From: a virus
Reading direction: 5' to 3' (one strand)
DNA length: 64,000 nucleotides
IMG/VR virus record: IMGVR_UViG_3300042691_033065
Coordinates: 57,001-121,000 of that record
Shown here one piece after another: positions 10,388-18,755 of this stretch. Below the pieces are notes generated by a model, which searched no databases, was not told the origin of the DNA, and saw only the letters and a list, made by a program, of their open reading frames with translations. The position numbers were made by a program, and so were the translations under genes. Position 1 is the first letter of the stretch. Every line of letters starts with the position of its first letter.

Positions 10388-12262
10388 TTATTTTTTCACA
10401 ATACCCGTAGCTGATGGAGTTAAACCATTTTGTTTAGCGGCGGTCTCAACCGCTTGTAATAACGTCTGTTTGAATACGGGGTCTTGGAATATTTTTTCGA
10501 GTGTTGAAGCATCTACTCCTGGAGGGGAATCAATTTTAATATTTAACGATATATTTGAGTTTGAATTGGTTGTCATTGTTTGATTTGCAGTTGTTCCCAT
10601 CGTGGCATTGTTTGTCGCCATTTGTGTAAGATTAGGATTTGTTGCTGTTGTGGTTGTCGTACCAGCGTTTGCTGTTTGGTTATCCCCCGTCATTCCTTCG
10701 TTTTTAGCAAATTGACCCGTGACAGTTGTCAATAACTGAGCAAATTTATTTTGACTAGTTGATAACTCTAATGTACTGTTTTTCGCACTTTCTATTGCCG
10801 AGTTAAATCCTTTTTCTAAAAACTCTGATGTTTGTTTTGCTATTCCTGTCATAGATTTGAATACCGCTTCAACACTATCTTCACCTCTAATAACTCTATT
10901 CAATGTATCAACAAAATCAGTTGCCCCTTCGTCATAAATTTTTCTCATACCTTTGATGTCGATTTCATCAAAAGCGTCTGCAGTTTTTTTATAACCCGCA
11001 ACCACAGCCTCGATAGCGTCTTGACCTACTTCACTTCCTCCAAAAGCATATCCTCCTCTATCTTGCAGTGAATCAATACTTGCCTTTATTCCTTGTAGAG
11101 TTGTTAATTGTTGGGTGGCGAGGTCCTCCATGGTTTTTGGTTTACTATCTTCCATGAATTTTGCCAACTTTGCTTGGTCTCCACCAAACTCTTTCATTAA
11201 ATCATTAACTTCCCTATCCTTACCCTCATACGAAATAACATACTCACCCTTTTCATTCATTTCTGCCATGTTGGCAATGAATTGTTTTTGTTCTTCAGTT
11301 ATCGTATCAGGGAATTTAATCTTCTGTAGTTTGTCTTCGAGTTCCTTTGCACCAATCGCCATTTTTGCAAATTCGGCCGGCATCATACCCAATTCTTTAG
11401 CAACCTCTTTAAGTCTTCTTTGTTCTCCTTTAATAATTTCAAATTGACCTTTTTCATTTAACTTTACAAAGTCTTTACCTAAATCAGCAATCTGTCTTTG
11501 TAATTCTTCAGGGTCATTCTGTGACAAATCCATTAATCTCAAAGGGTCAAGAAGTTGTGATTGTGTTACACCTAATCTCTGTAAAGCCGCAGCCGTTTCA
11601 ATTGCACCTTCAGGATTATACACTTTTTCGGCAAATTCCAAAGTTTTACCCATATCCATATTAATAGAAGTGGCATGAGCCGCCATTTTAGCTAAACCTT
11701 CAACTCCTCCTTGGAAAGTAATAAGGTTCAACTTATCCATGTGTTTCATAACCTCTCCAGTTACCGTCCCCACATTAACCCCTATTTCTCTTGCAGTATT
11801 AACAATTTTTTCCATTTGTGTTCCCGCTTGATATATTGAGATACCAACATCTTTGAATTTTGGAACAAATTCCGCGGCCTGCTTTCCAGATACCTCACCA
11901 GCAGCATATAACTTTGCATACGCCTCAGAAGCAATAACCACATTTCTACCTACTGACTCACCGACTGTTTGTTGAATTTGAGCAATCTTTTCAAAATTAC
12001 CTCCCAACTTGGTTACCTCCGTGACCGCATTGGTCATGGACATCTTTAGATTAACTATATTATCCGTACCGGTACCGAAAGATTTAGCAATTGCTTTGGC
12101 GGCATCATCAACCTCAAATAGTTTTTCTAACATCCTATCAGGATTTATGTTAGTCGCAAGAGCGTCTCCTATCTCGGTAGCGAAATCACTAATAACACCT
12201 TTAATCTCTTCTAACGCGGATTTTTTTGTGGTGTCCTTCTTGTCACCTTCTCCTTCTAACAT
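10388..12262 (-). CDS. Tape-measure-like tail protein
   Basis: The 624-residue protein is strongly alpha-helical, with long charged stretches and few aromatic residues up to about residue 530. A low-complexity Thr/Asn/Ala/Met segment (about 540-585) follows, and then a short C-terminal unit ending in GLTPSATGIVKK. Its place directly after the gp26/gp51-like hub genes and before the baseplate genes matches the gp29 region of T4. Its length is close to T4 gp29 (590 residues), and at about 1.5 angstrom per residue it would set a tail near 90-95 nm. No peptidase or lysozyme motif was seen in it. The alternative is another helical hub or tail protein, because sequence alone does not prove the measuring role. 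Confidence 0.6.
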   Translation of the reverse strand: MLEGEGDKKDTTKKSALEEIKGVISDFATEIGDALATNINPDRMLEKLFEVDDAAKAIAKSFGTGTDNIVNLKMSMTNAVTEVTKLGGNFEKIAQIQQTVGESVGRNVVIASEAYAKLYAAGEVSGKQAAEFVPKFKDVGISIYQAGTQMEKIVNTAREIGVNVGTVTGEVMKHMDKLNLITFQGGVEGLAKMAAHATSINMDMGKTLEFAEKVYNPEGAIETAAALQRLGVTQSQLLDPLRLMDLSQNDPEELQRQIADLGKDFVKLNEKGQFEIIKGEQRRLKEVAKELGMMPAEFAKMAIGAKELEDKLQKIKFPDTITEEQKQFIANMAEMNEKGEYVISYEGKDREVNDLMKEFGGDQAKLAKFMEDSKPKTMEDLATQQLTTLQGIKASIDSLQDRGGYAFGGSEVGQDAIEAVVAGYKKTADAFDEIDIKGMRKIYDEGATDFVDTLNRVIRGEDSVEAVFKSMTGIAKQTSEFLEKGFNSAIESAKNSTLELSTSQNKFAQLLTTVTGQFAKNEGMTGDNQTANAGTTTTTATNPNLTQMATNNATMGTTANQTMTTNSNSNISLNIKIDSPPGVDASTLEKIFQDPVFKQTLLQAVETAAKQNGLTPSATGIVKK

Positions 12263-12265
12263 CAG

Positions 12266-12289
12266 GTTCTATTTTTATATAAATAGAAC
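12266..12289 (-). promoter_or_regulatory. Late-promoter candidate in a hairpin (tape-measure gene)
   Basis: TATTTATATA (12276-12285) lies inside a perfect 9-base inverted repeat, GTTCTATTT with AAATAGAAC (loop of six), just upstream of the ATG at 12262. The hairpin could also end the gp51-like transcript or shape the leader. Confidence 0.45.
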
Positions 12290-12301
12290 AAATTAAAGTT
12301 T

Positions 12302-12496
12302 TTAACTTTTCGGAGTATTATATTCTATGATTTTATCAACCAAGTATTTTCTCACATAAGTGGGCATACTCAAGAATTCACTATATTGTGTTCTCAAAAA
12401 TCTACCCATCAATAAAAATTCATCTGTAAGATACTGCCGGTAATTAGAAGAAAGGCCGAAAAAACTCAACCCCAAACGCAATCGTAACTGTTGCAA
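12302..12496 (-). CDS. gp51-like small hub-assembly ORF, possibly made by +1 frameshift
   Basis: The open frame overlaps the end of the gp26-like gene by 53 bases and has no ATG in the overlap. The first codon of the open frame is TTG at 12496, and the first ATG is well inside the conserved-looking part. The useful region reads YRQYLTDEFLLMGRFLRTQ and then YSEFLSMPTYVRKYLVDKII. The MP..RK.L..K pattern is common in small proteins beside tail chaperone or hub genes of T4-like phages. In T4, gene 51 follows gene 26. Expression may come from a +1 slip on TTT TTT CGG near 12463, from a TTG start, or from restart after the gp26-like stop. Real coding is likely; the start is unresolved. Confidence 0.5.
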   Translation of the reverse strand: MQQLRLRLGLSFFGLSSNYRQYLTDEFLLMGRFLRTQYSEFLSMPTYVRKYLVDKIIEYNTPKS

Positions 12497-13202
12497 TTTC
12501 TCCTGATGGGGCTTTTACTTGTCTTTTTAGGTCTAATGACGGTTGGTTGTCAATAAGGAAGTTTCTAATATATTTAGAGTCCATAATAGGAAGGTTCTCG
12601 ATAAATCTAGCAATGACACCCTTGTCTCTTTCACCATTTACCTCAACAATTTGTTTTTGTAATCTCCATTGTACTCTTGGAGCGACTCTACCGGCCGGAT
12701 ATTCATCAGCCATTTTATTCAACTCTATAACTTCACTATATGTAAGTAATCTTAATTTAACTTCGGACTCAGTTTTAGGTAATTTTGTAATGAACAAACC
12801 TTCTTCATTTGGTTTATGTTCAGTTTGTTTGATATACAATTCATCTAACACAATGGTAGTTTGGAAATTTTTACCTGTTCCTGGGTCTTCTACGTTAATT
12901 GAATATTCAGGTCCGAAAGATGTGTTTCTAAGGAAAATTAAAACCGCTTCAACATCTCCCTCCAATAACTCTTCAGGTCTCAAATCATGTTCATAAACTT
13001 TGTTACGTAATAAATTAAGAACAAAATAATCTTTATTATATAAAGCGGCATTTATAATAACGTTCTCATCACTCGCGGTTAGATAACCTACTTTGATTGA
13101 TTTCTTTTTTGACTTATAGAATACACCACCTGAAGGTAATGTAACAACGTCGTGGGGAAGATTAAAATTTTCCGTCGCAGCGTTTAATAAACTAGCATCC
13201 AT
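12444..13202 (-). CDS. 26: gp26-like baseplate hub protein
   Basis: The 252-residue protein fits the T4 baseplate family typified by gp26. It opens with HDVVTLPSGGVFYKSKKK (residues about 18-35) and then VGYLTASDENVIINAALYN. Next come RPEELLEGDVEAVLIFLRN and GPEYSINVEDPGTGKNFQTT. In many relatives the last segment carries a CxxC zinc knuckle, which is absent here. It ends VEFFRPFF just before a TAA that overlaps the gp51-like frame. gp26 relatives act in assembly of the central hub of the baseplate. The ATG at 13202 follows an A-rich leader and a TATAAATA element on the coding strand. Confidence 0.65.
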   Translation of the reverse strand: MDASLLNAATENFNLPHDVVTLPSGGVFYKSKKKSIKVGYLTASDENVIINAALYNKDYFVLNLLRNKVYEHDLRPEELLEGDVEAVLIFLRNTSFGPEYSINVEDPGTGKNFQTTIVLDELYIKQTEHKPNEEGLFITKLPKTESEVKLRLLTYSEVIELNKMADEYPAGRVAPRVQWRLQKQIVEVNGERDKGVIARFIENLPIMDSKYIRNFLIDNQPSLDLKRQVKAPSGEIATVTIAFGVEFFRPFF

Positions 13203-13236
13203 TGTTTTTTATTTATAAAATAACTATTATAGTAAA

Positions 13237-13365
13237 TTAATCAACACTTGTTTGATTATCACCAGACTCTAACTTTTTTTTCTTATTGTGACGATTAAGA
13301 AATTCTTCTTCGGTATCGAAAACTTTACCACACCGATTACATGTATATCCACTAATTTCTTCCAT
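13237..13365 (-). CDS. 42-residue zinc-finger-like protein
   Basis: This short gene starts with ATG at 13365 and stops with TAA at 13237-13239. It encodes GYTCNRCGKVFDTEEEFLNRH followed by a lysine run and an acidic tail. The CxxC and the following Phe, Leu and His match the first three ligands of a C2H2 finger. The fourth ligand is not in the usual place, so the fold may be incomplete or use another ligand. The ATG directly follows the T-run of the terminator behind the tail tube gene, so it may depend on read-through or on a start within the hairpin region. DNA binding or a structural zinc site are both possible; the function is unknown. Confidence 0.6.
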   Translation of the reverse strand: MEEISGYTCNRCGKVFDTEEEFLNRHNKKKKLESGDNQTSVD

Positions 13366-13399
13366 AAAAAAAATCCCGTATAACAATATATACGGGATT
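13365..13399 (-). terminator. Rho-independent terminator after the tail tube gene
   Basis: Minus-strand stem AATCCCGTAT (13390-13399 read first) with ATACGGGATT (13372-13381), loop of eight, followed by eight T bases. The T-run touches the ATG of the zinc-finger gene. Confidence 0.8.
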
Positions 13400-13422
13400 A
13401 TATAAAATATGTAAATTGAATT

Positions 13423-13911
13423 TTAATAAACTAATATACAACGGTCCATACGAAGAGTTGCTGAGATTGTTGCCAACGCATCTGTATTGTATGCCAAACT
13501 ATCAAAATTAACATCAGATAAGAATGTTCCTTCTAAAATCCATTTTTCAACAACAACACCAGTTGGGTCTAACATTTCCAAATCAACGTTTTTCTTATAA
13601 CCAACAGCATAACCCATACGACCTGTAACTGATTCAGCACATAGACGAACCCACTCCATAAGAGCTTGTGATGCCGATGGTCCGATTGGGTCACGGAATT
13701 TAACGTTAATTGTACCCCATGTAAATCTACCGGCCACATATGTGGAAGTATTCAAAAATGGAATTTCCACAGGATTAATAGTAATGTGAGGACGAGCCGT
13801 ACTCTCAACAAACCATTCGTTGATACCTAACGTAGTGTCAAAACGTAGAATGAATCGGTTTTGCCTTTTGGGTTCGTAAGGTATCGGCATTTTCATCAGT
13901 AAATCAGCCAT
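13423..13911 (-). CDS. 19: Tail tube protein, gp19-like
   Basis: This 162-residue protein is the size of T4 gp19 (163 residues). It begins with MPIPYEPKRQNRFILRF, continues with an all-beta core that includes WFVESTARPHITINPVEIPF and FTWGTINVKFRDPIGPSAS, then has LMEWVRLCAES and ends ATISATLRMDRCILVY. This is the tube monomer that stacks into the inner tail conduit through which DNA passes. It is followed by a strong terminator (13372-13399) and preceded by a TATTTATA motif about 45 bases upstream. This allows separate high-level expression, as expected for an abundant tail protein. The assignment is firm. Confidence 0.9.
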   Translation of the reverse strand: MADLLMKMPIPYEPKRQNRFILRFDTTLGINEWFVESTARPHITINPVEIPFLNTSTYVAGRFTWGTINVKFRDPIGPSASQALMEWVRLCAESVTGRMGYAVGYKKNVDLEMLDPTGVVVEKWILEGTFLSDVNFDSLAYNTDALATISATLRMDRCILVY

Positions 13912-13952
13912 CGTATATCAGTTTTTTAATTTTTTATTTTTTTGTTTTATAT

Positions 13953-13962
13953 TATATAAATA
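13953..13962 (-). promoter_or_regulatory. Late-promoter candidate TATTTATATA (tail tube)
   Basis: The motif lies about 42 bases upstream of the tail tube ATG (13911), in a 118-base AT-rich gap that holds no gene. It would give the tube its own transcript, closed by the terminator at 13372. Confidence 0.5.
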
Positions 13963-14029
13963 TACCAAGTTATTTTTTTTCTATTTACTTTGGTTTTTTT
14001 TCAAATAGATTCCAGTTATAAGTATCCAG

Positions 14030-14848
14030 TTAATAAGGTTTTTTAATTCCTCCTGCAGTTGATATAGTTTTAATTATGTTTTCTGGGTCTTTTTCAAAAT
14101 GTTGTTTAACTTTTTCTAAATTTCTTAAGTCGTCATCTGAAAATCCAATCATTGGTGTAAATCTGTTAGAAATCTTATTTTTCAGATATGCTTTCTTATT
14201 AATCATTTTAGAAATTCTTTTAACATAATCCACAAAATCTTTTAGGGCTTTAATTTTTCCTTCTTCAGGATTAGTCGCACTACCTTCTCCGTAAGTTACA
14301 GGGTAAAAACGACACATATCAAGATATTCTAATATCATATCTCTTTTGGTGGATTTTCCCACACCTTCTAAATCACGGAATTTTTCTAAATTTTTTATTA
14401 ACTCATTTGAATTAATACCCATATGATTTGAAATAATCATATTATATACTGACTCTTTAATAACACTTGGAGTATGACCTCTAGCGGTGACTATCGAAAA
14501 CACAGACCCGTTATTAATTGCTTCGACAAAATCAGTCCAAGCTGGTCCTGGTTTTGCTAACATAGAGTCAATAATAAATCTTTTATCACCTTCTATACTA
14601 AAGTATCTAAATGGATTTTGAGCGAAACCTACAATTTCATGTCCATCGTATTCAAAATTTTCTTTTCCTATTTTTTCACGATGATGAGCGAAATCTTCAG
14701 TTGACATACCTACTTCATCACCATCAACATCCTTGAGTACTATTTTGGTCGGCATTGTTAAGATATTATCATCCCAATCAAACGCATAATATTTCATGTC
14801 AGGAGTACCTTCTTCTGTAATACCTTCTAATATGTATTTTTTTCTCAT
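14030..14848 (-). CDS. HAD-family phosphatase
   Basis: The 272-residue protein has the four haloacid dehalogenase motifs. Motif I is FDWDDNILTMPT (nucleophile D and acid D, residues about 24-35). Motif II is the threonine in FSIVTARGHTP. A lysine sits in the motif III region, and motif IV is GFSDDDLRNLE near residue 230. HAD enzymes form an aspartyl-phosphate intermediate and remove phosphate from nucleic acid ends, nucleotides or sugars. The substrate cannot be read from sequence. A nucleic-acid end phosphatase like the T4 PseT phosphatase half is one option. It begins RKKYILEGITEEG, an (I/L)xE-rich leader also seen in other proteins here. It lies between the sheath and tube genes and starts just after the sheath terminator. 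Confidence 0.75.
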   Translation of the reverse strand: MRKKYILEGITEEGTPDMKYYAFDWDDNILTMPTKIVLKDVDGDEVGMSTEDFAHHREKIGKENFEYDGHEIVGFAQNPFRYFSIEGDKRFIIDSMLAKPGPAWTDFVEAINNGSVFSIVTARGHTPSVIKESVYNMIISNHMGINSNELIKNLEKFRDLEGVGKSTKRDMILEYLDMCRFYPVTYGEGSATNPEEGKIKALKDFVDYVKRISKMINKKAYLKNKISNRFTPMIGFSDDDLRNLEKVKQHFEKDPENIIKTISTAGGIKKPY

Positions 14849-14851
14849 ATT

Positions 14852-14859
14852 AATAAATA
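14852..14859 (-). promoter_or_regulatory. Late-promoter variant TATTTATT (HAD phosphatase gene)
   Basis: The motif differs by one base, lies four bases before the ATG at 14848, and directly follows the sheath terminator. It may instead be just the weak T-tract of that terminator. Confidence 0.3.
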
Positions 14860-14891
14860 AGGACAGACCGACTTTTATATCGGCCTGTCCT
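14860..14891 (-). terminator. Terminator after the tail sheath gene
   Basis: A 12-base stem, AGGACAGGCCGA with TCGGTCTGTCCT (one G-U pair on the RNA), loop of eight, then a T/A-rich tail. It lies directly behind the sheath stop codon. Confidence 0.7.
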
Positions 14892-14902
14892 ATTAAAATT
14901 TA

Positions 14903-17900
14903 TTAGATATTTTCAAACGACGCACCTGTTGGGGTTATGTAGAATGTAATATCGATGAATTCAAGTGACCTTGTTGGTTTGATATAAATCTTACCTGTCA
15001 TTTGGTTTCTATCCAAGTCAGCAGTGTCTGAAGAAACTGTTACACGGAAATCGTATAAACCTCTGTCTCTTCTGATTGCGTCAAGGATTGGATTAACCGC
15101 ATCCAAGAAGTCCTGTCTAACCTTTTGGTCATTTTGTTCGAACAACAATCTAACTGAAACTGCTGAAATTAACTTACGAGCTTGTAACAACAATCTTCTA
15201 ACGTTAATTCTGTCAAGTGCAGATTCTCTAACTTGAAGGGTTTTATTACCCCAAATTACTGTACCTACATCAGAGAAGGTTGCGATTGGGTTAATTCTAC
15301 CTTTGTAAAGAACATCTCTATCCTCTTGAGTCAGTTTCTTACGAGCTTTTACAGCGTTTACTATACCACGAGTGTAACCTGCCGCCGCGAACCATGGGAA
15401 TGCAATGTTGTCGGTCAATGCTAAGTTTCTTGTAACTTCAGCAGTTGGTGGTAAATAAATTTGTGTATTGTTAACACTATCTCTTGTTAAAACCCATGGG
15501 TAGTAAGTACAAGTATAGTTTGAGTCAATACCCGTAGTTTCAAGATTATCAACCGCTTCTTGTGGGTAAATTATTTCTTCTGAATTACCAGCTGAAGGTG
15601 TAAACATGTTGTAGTCAGGTGTTGTACAAATGTATAAGGAGTCAGCCCTATCAAACTCAATCATCTCTATCGCCGCTTCAACCAAGTTTGAGTTATTTAC
15701 ATAATCAATACCAGGAGTAACAAATACATTAATATTAACCGCCTCAGGATTTGAGAAGGTCTGTTGACCCAATAAATAAGCGTAATAATCTGTGTTTGCA
15801 AAGTCTACTGAATTTTTATTGACTGTAATTTTCTTAAATGCTCCCCATCCAGTAGCATTAGGATAAAGAATTGATTCACATGCACCTTTTAAATAACCTG
15901 ACTTACCAAGTACGAATCTATCTGAATTTGTACGACGTTCTGTATAGATATCCCATCCATCAAAACCTCCTTGTACCGCCACAGTAAATTTACGACCAAA
16001 CAATCTATAATATGGATTTGTTGGGTCTTCAGGGTCGTTAATGAACGGAGCGGAACCACAGAAGAACGTTGGGGTGCCACTAGTTGCAAAGCCATTTGCA
16101 ATTGTAACTCCTGATGCGTTTATATCCATGTGGAAACCTCTTGTTCTATATCCCCATTCCTCTCCTGTTGGGTCAGTACAAAATGCTCCAGGTATTCTTT
16201 TACCTTTGTAAAGGAAGAAATCAACGTCATATCCAACAGTATCCGAGATACCTAAATATGTACGTCTTACGTTGTCACCCGCACTAGTTACCGCGTCATC
16301 GGCACCCGAAGAATTGCCAAATGGCGGATTGAATACTGTTTCACCAGGGAAATCATATTTTGTTTTATAAATAGGAAATGGAGGTACAACTCCTGAATAT
16401 TCTCTCATATTAAATCCTAAGAATCCACAAGGAAGTGCGTCTGTAGGAGCATCCTCATTCATCTCAACCATTATGTATTTAGAATTTAACTGATACTCAC
16501 CATCAGAAGTACCAATCTTAGTCGCAATGAAGTTATTTTCATTGGGGTCCATACTGCAGTTGGTGAATTTTTCTATAACCACTGGAGAATTATCAGAGTC
16601 AAAATAATCTCTAACTAACACATCAAATGTCTGATTAGCAAAAGACATATTAGCCAATGAAATCTTAACTTGTAAGTTAGCGTCTTCACCATCAGCAATT
16701 GTATGGAATCTGAATAAATTATATACTTTAGAACCTCTTAATTCAGATACTATCCATGGTGAAGACGATGATTGGTATTGTTCTAAATAAAAACCGATAC
16801 TTGTTATCTCTTCACTTCTGGCACTGTTTAGTGCGGTTAACGAGGTATTTAAACCTTTAATGTAACCTTTTCTATAAGCGTAACTCAATAAGTTTTGATA
16901 TCTTTCCTCAACAAATAAAGGAACGGTTTGTCTTGGTTTTGCAAAGTTTGTTGAACCGAATACTTTTGAAATATATTGAGTGTCCGCATTAGTAAATGAG
17001 GTTTGAAAGAACAGGGTCGTTCCATCGTTATTTGTAACGTTTAATCCAAAAGTTGAGAATGGATTTTTGGTTACTCCTGAATACTGACCTGTTGTAACCA
17101 TACTCACGTCAGTCAATCCTGTAACTTCGTAAACCGCACCTGTATCGTTACCATATGTTGCAAGACCTCTTGAACGGAGAGTAGCAATAACTAAATTATC
17201 GTAATCTAAATACGGTGTTCCACTATATACATAAATTTTACCGGTCAAAGTACCGCTATAACATCTATTGATTGAACCAACATTACCTTCGCCAGCACCT
17301 GTTGCGGTACAAGGATTACAGGGGTCGCTTACAACTGCAACGATATTCCAATTTACTGTAACTGTACCATCTTCAGATACCATCTGAACTATTGCCGAAC
17401 CTGAACTTAAATCCAAGAATGAAGCACCATTCCATAAAATAGCTCCTCCAGGACCTGTAATATTATCTTCATCAACACAAGTCGTATATGTTGGTGTGAA
17501 AGCAGCACTCAAAGCTCCTACACAAACTGTTATTGTATTGGTGTTGTAATTTATAACACCAGGTGTACCATCTAATTGGAATGAATAGAAAGTTGCACAA
17601 TTACTAGATGTTGTCGTCGGAATAAAGCTACTTATAGTTGTATAAAATGAATACCCCGAATATCCCCCAACCTGATGAGAGTTATTATCAAACAACGCAT
17701 AATACCAAGGGTCATTATTTGGGTCAGCGTAATTGTAATTTGTTGAATCTACGGTGTCTACACCAAACACGTTTGTTTCTGCACTATAAGTAGTTGATAA
17801 CGCGCTATAACTACCTCCAGAAATTACACCATAGTAATAAATTGAGGAACCGGTGGTGTTACCCGAAGATAAGATTGCGTTATAAACTTGATTGTTCATT

Positions 17901-18472
17901 TGAGCCAACAATGAAGTAGTACTTCCATTGAATAGTTCTAAAGAATTACTTAGTTTGTTTAAAATAACTGACGGAATTTGTGCGGTATTGAAACTGATTG
18001 ACGATATGTTATTAGAACATCCATTGAAATCAACACTAAAGTCAATTACTTCATAATCAGTACATTCAGTTACACAATCAACTAATGAAGATGAGTTACA
18101 ATAAAAATCCACTGTACTACCATCAACATTTGCCTTTGTAGTTATTGACCATGAGGGTCCCGCATCATACCCCGATAACCCAAGTACTCTTGTTACAAAC
18201 AATTGATTAGATTGTTGTAAATAAGCTTTGGCAATATATGCCGCCTCATACTTTGGAATTTGAGTATTAATGAATTTTTCTGGTGAGGTTCCACCAAAAT
18301 AAGCTGTGAATTCATCAAAATTTCTGATGAATATTGGTTCAAAAGCAGGACCTCGTAGAGTCTCTCCCACTATACCAAGTGTGGTTACCCCCACACTTTG
18401 TGCCACAAAACTTAAATCAACCTCTGAAGTATAAACTCCAGGTGATACAAATACTTTACTGTTGCTTGCCAT
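14903..18472 (-). CDS. 18: Contractile tail sheath protein, gp18-like (oversized)
   Basis: The 1189-residue protein starts SKVFVSPGVYTSEVDLSFV, the classic sheath opening, and has TLGIVGETLRGPAFEP and a following FGG motif. The C-terminal part has the conserved RLLFEQNDQKVRQDFLDAV, IRRDRGLYDFRV, and a final strand SLEFIDITFYITPTG that donates to the neighbouring subunit. T4 gp18 has 659 residues, so about 500 residues are extra. Most extra sequence lies between residues about 110 and 640 and is Ser/Thr/Gly/Asn-rich and beta-like, which suggests surface domains on the tail. The 3' terminator at 14860-14891 ends the transcript. A TATTTATC variant of the phage motif lies about 35 bases upstream. 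Confidence 0.93.
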   Translation of the reverse strand: MASNSKVFVSPGVYTSEVDLSFVAQSVGVTTLGIVGETLRGPAFEPIFIRNFDEFTAYFGGTSPEKFINTQIPKYEAAYIAKAYLQQSNQLFVTRVLGLSGYDAGPSWSITTKANVDGSTVDFYCNSSSLVDCVTECTDYEVIDFSVDFNGCSNNISSISFNTAQIPSVILNKLSNSLELFNGSTTSLLAQMNNQVYNAILSSGNTTGSSIYYYGVISGGSYSALSTTYSAETNVFGVDTVDSTNYNYADPNNDPWYYALFDNNSHQVGGYSGYSFYTTISSFIPTTTSSNCATFYSFQLDGTPGVINYNTNTITVCVGALSAAFTPTYTTCVDEDNITGPGGAILWNGASFLDLSSGSAIVQMVSEDGTVTVNWNIVAVVSDPCNPCTATGAGEGNVGSINRCYSGTLTGKIYVYSGTPYLDYDNLVIATLRSRGLATYGNDTGAVYEVTGLTDVSMVTTGQYSGVTKNPFSTFGLNVTNNDGTTLFFQTSFTNADTQYISKVFGSTNFAKPRQTVPLFVEERYQNLLSYAYRKGYIKGLNTSLTALNSARSEEITSIGFYLEQYQSSSSPWIVSELRGSKVYNLFRFHTIADGEDANLQVKISLANMSFANQTFDVLVRDYFDSDNSPVVIEKFTNCSMDPNENNFIATKIGTSDGEYQLNSKYIMVEMNEDAPTDALPCGFLGFNMREYSGVVPPFPIYKTKYDFPGETVFNPPFGNSSGADDAVTSAGDNVRRTYLGISDTVGYDVDFFLYKGKRIPGAFCTDPTGEEWGYRTRGFHMDINASGVTIANGFATSGTPTFFCGSAPFINDPEDPTNPYYRLFGRKFTVAVQGGFDGWDIYTERRTNSDRFVLGKSGYLKGACESILYPNATGWGAFKKITVNKNSVDFANTDYYAYLLGQQTFSNPEAVNINVFVTPGIDYVNNSNLVEAAIEMIEFDRADSLYICTTPDYNMFTPSAGNSEEIIYPQEAVDNLETTGIDSNYTCTYYPWVLTRDSVNNTQIYLPPTAEVTRNLALTDNIAFPWFAAAGYTRGIVNAVKARKKLTQEDRDVLYKGRINPIATFSDVGTVIWGNKTLQVRESALDRINVRRLLLQARKLISAVSVRLLFEQNDQKVRQDFLDAVNPILDAIRRDRGLYDFRVTVSSDTADLDRNQMTGKIYIKPTRSLEFIDITFYITPTGASFENI

Positions 18473-18503
18473 TAGTTTTGAGTTTCTTTATTTTTATTTT
18501 ATT

Positions 18504-18511
18504 GATAAATA
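18504..18511 (-). promoter_or_regulatory. Late-promoter variant TATTTATC (tail sheath)
   Basis: The minus strand has TATTTATC about 32 bases before the sheath ATG (18472), one base off the common form, followed by an A-rich leader. Confidence 0.4.
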
Positions 18512-18548
18512 TTCAAGAAAAAACCAAAATTCTTGACTTACCGATAAC

Positions 18549-18586
18549 TATTTATAAATTGGGCAGACTATTTTCTGCCTTTTTTA
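18549..18586 (+). promoter_or_regulatory. Promoter motif and hairpin before the small RHH-like gene
   Basis: TATTTATAAA (18549-18558) is followed by a hairpin, GGCAGA (18562-18567) with TCTGCC (18574-18579), and a T-run to 18585. The hairpin looks like a rho-independent terminator placed in the leader, five bases before the ATG at 18591. It may attenuate the gene. Confidence 0.5.
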
Positions 18587-18590
18587 TCTT

Positions 18591-18755
18591 ATGTCACAGA
18601 ATGGTCGCCAGATTAAAAATTTAAAGATTTCACAAGAAGTCCATGACATCTTAAAAAAGTATTGTGATAAGAACGGTATTAAGATGTATAGGTTCTTGGA
18701 GAAACTAATAATTGAAAAGTGTAAGGAAAAAAAAGATATATACGGGGAGGATTAA
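18591..18755 (+). CDS. 54-residue ribbon-helix-helix-like protein
   Basis: The gene runs from ATG 18591 to TAA 18753-18755 and is the only plus-strand gene in the tail block. It encodes RQIKNLKISQEVHDILKKYC followed by KMYRFLEKLIIEKCKEKKD. A short strand, a helix and a second helix are the Arc/MetJ-like ribbon-helix-helix layout of small DNA-binding repressors, and similar short proteins occur in T4-like phages. It overlaps the 3' end of the convergent gp15-like gene by four bases. A TATTTATA element lies 35-42 bases upstream, and a hairpin with a T-run ends just five bases before the ATG. A regulatory role is an inference. Confidence 0.65.
   Translation: MSQNGRQIKNLKISQEVHDILKKYCDKNGIKMYRFLEKLIIEKCKEKKDIYGED

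Noticed and set aside
12444-12496. Programmed -1 frameshift at TTTTTT
   Set aside because: The downstream frame is +1 relative to the gp26-like gene, so a -1 slip would not enter it.
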